In this document: positions 1 through 4,110 of the stretch, piece after piece
How positions within the stretch are numbered: position 1 is the first letter of the stretch
Layout of the letters: each line of letters starts with the position of its first letter
Assembly (NCBI GenBank): GCA_902476665.1
Contig: CABSEO010000176.1
Coordinates: forward strand, 1 to 5,290
DNA: 5,290 nt
DNA from: an uncultured Emergencia sp.
GTDB lineage: Bacteria > Bacillota > Clostridia > Peptostreptococcales > Anaerovoracaceae
Reading direction: 5' to 3'
Made by a program: the position numbers and the translations under genes
Notes under the pieces: model-generated
What the model was told of the DNA's origin: nothing
What the model saw: only the letters and a program-made list of their open reading frames with translations
Database searches by the model: none

Positions 1-394
1 GGATAAGCCGATCCAGCTGCTGCGCCGCCTTTCCTGCCCGCAGTTCCTGTATCAGACGAATCAGGCTGCCAATAAATATCATAGAAAATATGATGCCTGC
101 AGTGGTTGCGTTACTAGAAAAATTGGAAGCGAAAAATACATCTGTCACCAGAGAAATGATCCCTAAAATAAACAGAATGATGTTAAACGGATTGATAAAA
201 GCTCTGCAAAGGCGTGCACCGACACTGTCTTTTTTGTGCTCTTCAAAACTGTTTGTCGCATGCTTTTCGCGCATCTCATTTATGCGTTCATCAGAAAGAC
301 CGTCTTCTGAAGTATCAAGACGACGGTATATTTCCTGCGCCTCCAGATGGGCGTATTTTTTAATACGACTGTCAAGAATTGTGGACTTTAACAA
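1..394 (-). CDS. mgtA: Magnesium-translocating P-type ATPase, N-terminal 131 residues (runs off left edge)
   Basis: This is the start of a P-type ATPase that would import Mg2+ across the cytoplasmic membrane at the cost of ATP. Only the first 131 of roughly 850-900 residues are visible. Residues about 17-50 match the cation-ATPase N-terminal domain (LDTSEDGLSDERI, then a TN motif in place of the usual GxN). Then come the NPFNIILFILGIISLVTDVF segment (68-87, first membrane helix), a second hydrophobic helix (about 100-115) and IQELRAGKAAQQL (115-127), which resembles the stalk after helix 2 in MgtA/MgtB. The phosphorylation motif DKTGT and the ATP-binding domain lie outside the window, so catalysis cannot be checked. 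The start is TTG at 394-392: it has AAGGAGG 9 nt upstream, and the first in-frame ATG (residue 41) would remove half the N-terminal domain. The subtype is recognised from the NPFN and IQE-R-KAA segments; another P2/P3 ATPase is the alternative. Confidence 0.82.
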   Translation of the reverse strand, partial: MLKSTILDSRIKKYAHLEAQEIYRRLDTSEDGLSDERINEMREKHATNSFEEHKKDSVGARLCRAFINPFNIILFILGIISLVTDVFFASNFSSNATTAGIIFSMIFIGSLIRLIQELRAGKAAQQLDRLI

Positions 395-403
395 AAAGCT
401 CAG

Positions 404-410
404 CCTCCTT
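404..410 (-). promoter_or_regulatory. Ribosome binding site fixing the TTG start of mgtA
   Basis: The minus strand reads AAGGAGG at 410-404, a full anti-16S match, with a 9-nt spacer to the TTG at 394-392. No ATG lies at a usable distance, so this site decides the start. A perfect site paired with a weaker TTG codon is a common Firmicute combination. Confidence 0.85.
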
Positions 411-429
411 TCAACAGATAACCAAACCT

Positions 430-457
430 ATTATAGCATGAATTCACAGTCTGATAT
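430..457 (-). promoter_or_regulatory. Predicted sigma-A promoter of mgtA (extended -10)
   Basis: The minus strand reads TGCTATAAT at 438-430: a consensus -10 TATAAT (435-430) with the extended TGN element directly in front. The best -35 is poor (ATATCA at 457-452, 16-nt spacer, 3 of 6 consensus bases), as expected where an extended -10 carries the promoter. Transcription would begin near 423, giving a leader of only about 30 nt before the TTG start. The site sits between the terminator of the upstream gene and the mgtA ribosome binding site, which supports a separate mgtA transcript. Confidence 0.65.
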
Positions 458-497
458 CCTTGCTTTTTTCTTACTTTTTCCAATCCCTCTGCGCAGA

Positions 498-553
498 CAA
501 AAAAGGAGCTATTGCTCAGCAGATGAATATTCATCTGTTTTACAACAGCTCCT
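498..553 (-). terminator. Rho-independent terminator after the kce-like gene
   Basis: On the minus strand AGGAGCT (553-547) pairs with AGCTCCT (510-504). After one mismatch TTG (545-543) pairs with CAA (514-512), and the stem is followed at once by six T (504-499, the first shared with the stem). The interior holds a second hairpin, the palindrome at 520-537. It lies about 35 nt beyond the stop of the BKACE gene and upstream of the mgtA promoter, as expected for an end-of-gene terminator. In the plus direction the stem is followed only by C/T-rich sequence without a T run, so it should work mainly for minus-strand transcripts. Confidence 0.75.
520..537. repeat. Perfect 18-bp palindrome inside the terminator
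   Basis: CAGATGAATATTCATCTG is its own reverse complement, with its centre between 528 and 529. In RNA it can form a roughly 7-bp hairpin with a 4-nt loop, stacked on the outer terminator stem across a 5 x 5 internal loop. It could simply be the apical part of the terminator, or a binding site for a dimeric regulator about 85 bp upstream of the mgtA -10. The sequence alone does not decide. Confidence 0.6.
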
Positions 554-587
554 CTCATACTTTTACAAACTATGTAATTTCCTGCGC

Positions 588-1418
588 TTATTTCAGCGGT
601 GCAAGACCCAGAATTTCTCTTGCTTCTGCAGGAGTAGCAACTTCTCTTCCCAGGAGTTTTGCCAGTTCTACAACTTTAGCTACCATCTGTCCATTGGATT
701 CAGCCAGTACGCCTTTTTCCATGTACAGGTTGTCTTCAAAACCTACACGAACGTGTCCGCCCATGGAAATTGTTGCTGCAGCAATATGCCATGCATTTTT
801 ACCAAGACCGGTTGCTGTCCAGGTGGAGCCTTCAGGAATAGATTCTACCATGTAAACCAGGTCTCTGATAGTTGCAGTCATCTGTACGCCCAGTACAAAG
901 TCCCAGTGAATCGGCTTAGGCAGATAACCCTTCTTGTGTGCTGTCTTCATAGCAGTATCGATCATACCCTTATCGAATACTTCACACTCAGGCTTGATGC
1001 CTCTTTCCTGCATGATCTTTGCAAAGTTGATGATAGTATTGTCAGTGTTGATGAAGATTTCGTCTCCGCCGAAGTTGCAGGTACCGCAGTCCAGTGTAGC
1101 CATCTCAGGAGTTGGAACTACTTCTGTAGACTGCAGTCTTTCCAGGTCAGTCATGCCCACTGCTCCACCTGTGGAAGGCTGGATGATTGCATCAGGACAT
1201 TCTTTTCTGATAGCATCAATACATTCCTGGAATCTTCCCTTATCCTGAGTCGGAGTACCGTCGTCCCATCTTACATGCAGATGGATCAGAGAAGCGCCTG
1301 CGTCATAAGCGGATTTTGCTTCTCTTACGATTTCTTCTACAGTGTAAGGAACGTTAGGATTCTGTTCCTTAGTTACTTCTGCGCCGCAAATACATGCGCT
1401 GATGATTAATTTGTCCAT
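588..1418 (-). CDS. kce: 3-keto-5-aminohexanoate cleavage enzyme-like protein (BKACE/DUF849 family)
   Basis: This 276-residue protein belongs to the beta-keto acid cleavage enzyme family, Zn-dependent TIM barrels that condense a beta-keto acid with acetyl-CoA and cleave it to acetoacetate plus a new CoA ester. Kce does this on 3-keto-5-aminohexanoate in lysine fermentation. Visible family marks are the acidic E14 in ICGAE, the metal ligands H46 and H48 in IHLHVR, STGGAVG (82-88), MATLDCGTCNFG (106-117), PECEVFDKGM (143-152), and R224 with the third ligand region GFEDN (E228, D229). Length matches Kce at about 275 residues. The ATG at 1418 has AAAAGGAG with a 9-nt spacer. It has its own promoter near 1500 and a terminator after the stop. 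None of the partner genes kamA, kamDE, kdd or kal is in the window, so the substrate is uncertain: family assignment is firm, the kce name is probable, and another beta-keto acid is possible. Confidence 0.88.
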   Translation of the reverse strand: MDKLIISACICGAEVTKEQNPNVPYTVEEIVREAKSAYDAGASLIHLHVRWDDGTPTQDKGRFQECIDAIRKECPDAIIQPSTGGAVGMTDLERLQSTEVVPTPEMATLDCGTCNFGGDEIFINTDNTIINFAKIMQERGIKPECEVFDKGMIDTAMKTAHKKGYLPKPIHWDFVLGVQMTATIRDLVYMVESIPEGSTWTATGLGKNAWHIAAATISMGGHVRVGFEDNLYMEKGVLAESNGQMVAKVVELAKLLGREVATPAEAREILGLAPLK

Positions 1419-1495
1419 TGGTCTTTCTCCTTTTATAAAAGTTCATAATACTTTTGCGTAACCGCAATTTTCCTCAAATTAGCACCGTTACAGAT

Positions 1496-1524
1496 AGTAT
1501 ACCATAGTTCGGCCCAAATGGGTA
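1496..1524 (-). promoter_or_regulatory. Predicted promoter of the kce-like gene (extended -10)
   Basis: The minus strand reads TGGTATACT at 1504-1496: a -10 TATACT (1501-1496) with an extended TGN element. The -35 position (1524-1519, TACCCA, 17-nt spacer) is a weak match with 3 of 6 bases. Transcription would start near 1489, leaving a leader of about 70 nt before the ATG at 1418. An inverted repeat CCCATTTGGG (1522-1513) overlaps the -35 and spacer, where an operator could lie. Confidence 0.55.
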
Positions 1525-1528
1525 GATG

Positions 1529-1564
1529 AAAAACGATAAATCAAGCCACAGCTTGCTCTGATTT
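1529..1564 (-). terminator. Weak terminator-like hairpin after rapZ
   Basis: On the minus strand AAATCA (1564-1559) pairs with TGATTT (1543-1538), and after a one-base bulge AGC (1557-1555) pairs with GCT (1546-1544). A TTTTT run (1533-1529) follows, but only after a 4-nt gap. The stem is AT-rich and short, so it would be an inefficient terminator. Its position 62 nt after the rapZ stop and just before the kce promoter is right for the end of the murB-rapZ transcript. An alternative fold CAAGC-TGTG-GCTTG (1553-1540) is also possible. Confidence 0.35.
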
Positions 1565-1612
1565 TCTCTCTCAGTTTCATTCTGCCACACTGCAGCAGCT
1601 GTTTCTCTCTCA
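1563..1612. repeat. 11-bp direct repeat TTTCTCTCTCA, two copies 39 bp apart
   Basis: The plus strand has TTTCTCTCTCA at 1563-1573 and again at 1602-1612, between rapZ and the kce promoter. On the transcribed minus strand the copies are purine-rich TGAGAGAGAAA. The 39-bp period keeps them in phase in a short open frame (1613-1488). The function is unknown; a chance C/T-rich coincidence is possible. Confidence 0.45.
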
Positions 1613-1625
1613 TAACCCCCTGTCT

Positions 1626-2486
1626 TTACAGATCACGGTGGTTCAGTGTCACCCGATAGCCTTTCTCACGAAAGACGGCAGCCATATGGTTTGCCATGGA
1701 TACAGAACGATGCTGCCCGCCGGTGCACCCGAAGGCGATGTTCAGATGAAATTTTCCTTCTTTCATATAGCATGGCACAATGGTATCGAACATTTTAGAA
1801 AGCTGCGCCGCAAACTCCTTGGCAATCTCCTGTTTCATCACATACTGGTAAACCTTTTTATTGTTCCCAGTCAGTTTTTTCAGACTGGGAACATAATAGG
1901 GGTTGGGAATAAACCGCATGTCAAAGACCAGATCCGTTTCCATAGGAATTCCATATTTATAGCCGAATGATGTCACGTTAACTGCAAAGGTGCTCTGCGG
2001 TTCCGCTTTGACAAAAATCTTCTCCATTTCCAGTTTAAAGCCTGCCACCTTCATGTTGGTGGTATCAATAATATAATCCGCCCGTTCTCTCAGCTCCGAA
2101 AGCTTCTCCCTCTCTTTTTCGATGACATCTCTGGAAGTGGAACCTTCAGACAGCGGATGATTTCTTCGGGTCTCATTATACCGTTTAATCAGCGTTTCAT
2201 CGGAAGCTTCAATGAACAGTATCTTGCAGCTGATCATAGGATTAGCATCCAGATATTCAAGACATGGAGCCAGATCTGCAAAAAAAGCTCCGCCGCGGAC
2301 ATCCACCACAAATGCTGCTTTTTCAATATTCTTGTTAGAATAGGCTGTCAGATCAATAAAGTTTTTTAGCAGCGCAGGCGGCATATTATCCACGCAGTAA
2401 TAGCCCTGATCCTCAAACCAGTCCGCTGCATTGGTCTTGCCGGCTCCCGAAAGGCCAGAAATAATTACTACATTCATCTTTTCCAT
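1626..2486 (-). CDS. rapZ: RNase adapter / nucleotide-binding protein RapZ (YvcJ family)
   Basis: RapZ-family cytoplasmic protein with an N-terminal P-loop domain and a C-terminal sensing domain. In E. coli RapZ binds glucosamine-6-phosphate and guides RNase E to the sRNA GlmZ, controlling glmS; in Bacillus YvcJ binds and hydrolyses nucleotides and affects competence. The RNA-adapter role is not established for Firmicutes. Visible marks are the Walker A GLSGAGKT (11-18), CVDNMPP (31-37), a DVRGG segment (62-66), FIEASDETLIKRYNETRR (91-108), SFGYKYGIPMETDLVFDMRF (173-192), NPYY (195-198), GCTGGQHRSV (253-262) and the terminal NHRDL. At 286 residues it is full length (family about 285-295). The ATG at 2486 has GGAG 7 nt upstream, whereas Met4 would place it too far. 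It lies 15 nt after the PHP gene. whiA, its usual downstream partner in Gram-positives, is missing from this window. Confidence 0.96.
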   Translation of the reverse strand: MEKMNVVIISGLSGAGKTNAADWFEDQGYYCVDNMPPALLKNFIDLTAYSNKNIEKAAFVVDVRGGAFFADLAPCLEYLDANPMISCKILFIEASDETLIKRYNETRRNHPLSEGSTSRDVIEKEREKLSELRERADYIIDTTNMKVAGFKLEMEKIFVKAEPQSTFAVNVTSFGYKYGIPMETDLVFDMRFIPNPYYVPSLKKLTGNNKKVYQYVMKQEIAKEFAAQLSKMFDTIVPCYMKEGKFHLNIAFGCTGGQHRSVSMANHMAAVFREKGYRVTLNHRDL

Positions 2487-2501
2487 AGGTTTTCTCCAGT
2501 T

Positions 2502-3254
2502 TTACTGCTGTATTTTTCTGATATTGACAATTCTTTCTATGTCCAGTCCCGCCTGCAGAGCCCTCTCCACACCTCCTGCAAAGCTGCCTACTCTGTCAGG
2601 AGTATGTGCATCACTGCTTACAACAAATTTCACATCCGCTTTGGCAGCAGTTTTTATTTCTTCTACCGTAAGATGAGAATGCCAGGTACTGATCTCCATC
2701 AGAGTCTCTGTCTCTTCACAGGCTTTTGCGATAGCCGCAATATCAAAACGCCCTTTATCTCCCGGATGAGTCAGGATCTTTAAATCATTCTCATAAAGTG
2801 CTGCAATGGTCATCTCCGTATTCCTGACAAGAAGATTTCTTCCTGCCGCTTCTGGCAGCAGTCCATGAGCATCCAGCCAGTTTCCGGCACAGTAGCCGCC
2901 CAAAATTCCATAATGGTAGCCCCCGATGATAAAATCAAAATACGCCAGTTCATCTTCTCTCACATCCAGATAAGGCGGCTTGGCTACCACATTGGCCTCC
3001 ACCCCAAGATACAGCTTCAGCTGTGGATAAACCTGACGCAGTCTGTCAACCTCTTTTCTCATCACAGGAAAATCTCTGCGTTTGACACCATAAGTCAGAT
3101 GACCCGGTCCGTGATCTGTAATGGCAAGTTCCGTCAGACCCGCAGAAATTGCCGCTTTTACATTATCCTCAATAGACCCTTTGCCATGAGAAAAGGTGGT
3201 GTGCGTATGATAGTCGAACACCATCTCAAAAGTTTTTTCGATATTAATCCCCAA
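2502..3254 (-). CDS. PHP-domain metal-dependent phosphoesterase (YcdX-like)
   Basis: A 250-residue PHP-superfamily hydrolase, a distorted TIM barrel holding two or three metals and acting on phosphoesters; the substrate cannot be told from sequence. Metal-site motifs run in the expected order: DYHTHTTFSHG (H16, H18, H23), ITDHGPGH (D47, H48, H52), GVEANV (E86), GGYHYG (H114), THPGD (H163), STWHSH (H192, H194) and SSDAHTP (D215, H217), so the site looks complete. This stand-alone form resembles YcdX more than HisK histidinol-phosphatase or the PHP domain of PolX/DnaE, and no histidine genes are nearby. The gene overlaps murB by 11 nt and precedes rapZ by 15 nt, so it is probably co-translated with both. 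The chosen start is TTG at 3254-3252, with GGAGG 9 nt upstream and an in-frame TAA at 3263-3261. The ATG at 3224 (residue 11, directly before VFDYHTH) is an alternative without a good ribosome site. Confidence 0.9.
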   Translation of the reverse strand: MGINIEKTFEMVFDYHTHTTFSHGKGSIEDNVKAAISAGLTELAITDHGPGHLTYGVKRRDFPVMRKEVDRLRQVYPQLKLYLGVEANVVAKPPYLDVREDELAYFDFIIGGYHYGILGGYCAGNWLDAHGLLPEAAGRNLLVRNTEMTIAALYENDLKILTHPGDKGRFDIAAIAKACEETETLMEISTWHSHLTVEEIKTAAKADVKFVVSSDAHTPDRVGSFAGGVERALQAGLDIERIVNIRKIQQ

Positions 3255-4110
3255 TAATCCTTACCTCCGGTTCCAGCCTGACGCCGAATTTATCATATAC
3301 TGTATTCTGTACCAGATGCATTAAATCAATAATATCAGATGTGGTGGCATGATCTCTGTTGATGATAAAGCCGCAGTGCTGTTCCGAAACCTGTGCGCCG
3401 CCTACGGCCATGCCTCTCAGGCCTGCATCATCGATAAGCTTGCCTGCAAAATAGCCCTCCGGGCGTTTGAAAAAGCTTCCTGCGCTGGGATATTCCCACG
3501 GCTGCTTTTCCTTTCTGCGCCGTGCCAGTTCTTCCATTCTTTCAGAAATAGCCTTCCGCTCGCCTTTCTCCAGTTTCAGTGTTACGGAGAGCACAATCTC
3601 ACCTGTCTCCTGCACTCTGCTGTGACGATAGCCAAAATCCATCTGTTCTGCGGATACACTGTTCACTTCCTGTCCGTCGGAACTGAGCAGACTGACTGTT
3701 TCCACGATATTCTTCATCTCTCCGTCATAAGCTCCCGCGTTCATAAAGACAGCTCCACCAATGCTTCCCGGAATTCCACTGGCGAATTCAAACCCGGCCA
3801 GACCGCTTTCCAGCGCTGCCCTGGCGATATCCTTCATCAGCGCTCCTGCACCGCAGATGATTCTGTCATTTTCTGTTCTGATTCCGCTCATTCCCTGATC
3901 CATCTTAATCACAGTACCGGAATACCCGGCATCCGTGACCAGCGTATTACTTCCATTTCCCAAAATTACATAGGGAGTTTGCTTTTCCCACAACTCTCTG
4001 ACGATACTCTGCAGTTCCCCCGCATCCTCTGGTATAATCATTTCGGCGGCAGCACCGCCTGTCTTCATAGACGTATCTTCCCTCATCTGAACATTCGTAA
4101 GTCTTTCCAT
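3244..4110 (-). CDS. murB: UDP-N-acetylenolpyruvoylglucosamine reductase (MurB, type II)
   Basis: FAD-dependent cytoplasmic reductase that uses NADPH to turn UDP-GlcNAc-enolpyruvate into UDP-MurNAc, the second committed step of peptidoglycan synthesis. Visible marks are TSMKTGG (13-19), the FAD-binding stretch ILGNGSNTLVTDAGYSG (49-65), FASGIPGSIGGAVFMNAGAY (109-128), GYRHSR with R162, PSAGSFFKRP with the likely proton-donor Ser212, KLIDDAGLRG (224-233), and LEPEVRIIG with catalytic Glu282. The form fits the shorter type II MurB of Firmicutes. At 288 residues it is slightly short: the N-terminal helix before the TGG motif is about 15-20 residues shorter than in Bacillus MurB. An in-frame TGA at 4137-4135 rules out a longer normal start. 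The ATG at 4110 has AAAGGA with a 9-nt spacer and shares one base with the permease stop (TAATG), pointing to translational coupling. The 3' end overlaps the PHP gene. Confidence 0.97.
   Translation of the reverse strand: MERLTNVQMREDTSMKTGGAAAEMIIPEDAGELQSIVRELWEKQTPYVILGNGSNTLVTDAGYSGTVIKMDQGMSGIRTENDRIICGAGALMKDIARAALESGLAGFEFASGIPGSIGGAVFMNAGAYDGEMKNIVETVSLLSSDGQEVNSVSAEQMDFGYRHSRVQETGEIVLSVTLKLEKGERKAISERMEELARRRKEKQPWEYPSAGSFFKRPEGYFAGKLIDDAGLRGMAVGGAQVSEQHCGFIINRDHATTSDIIDLMHLVQNTVYDKFGVRLEPEVRIIGD
3264..3268 (-). promoter_or_regulatory. Ribosome binding site of the PHP gene, inside the murB 3' end
   Basis: GGAGG on the minus strand at 3268-3264 is 9 nt from the TTG at 3254-3252. The same bases encode the conserved MurB ending EPEVR (E282-V283-R284), so the site may be partly forced by that coding need. 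This leaves some doubt between the TTG start and the ATG at 3224. Confidence 0.55.

Noticed and set aside
395..587. An M-box or other riboswitch ahead of mgtA
   Set aside because: The space is taken up by a terminator with its T run and a promoter 30 nt from the start; no aptamer-like conserved core is visible.
90..1409. A 439-codon plus-strand open frame, longer than most real genes here
   Set aside because: It runs antisense through the mgtA start, a terminator and nearly all of the kce-like gene. The translation is rich in Ser, Cys and Phe with no recognisable motif, and the opposite strand carries clear family motifs and ribosome sites.
1488..1613. A remnant of the whiA N-terminus after rapZ
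   Set aside because: The 41-residue translation does not resemble the WhiA start (SFS-VKEEL followed by a Cys/Ala-rich helix), so there is no support for a decayed whiA here.
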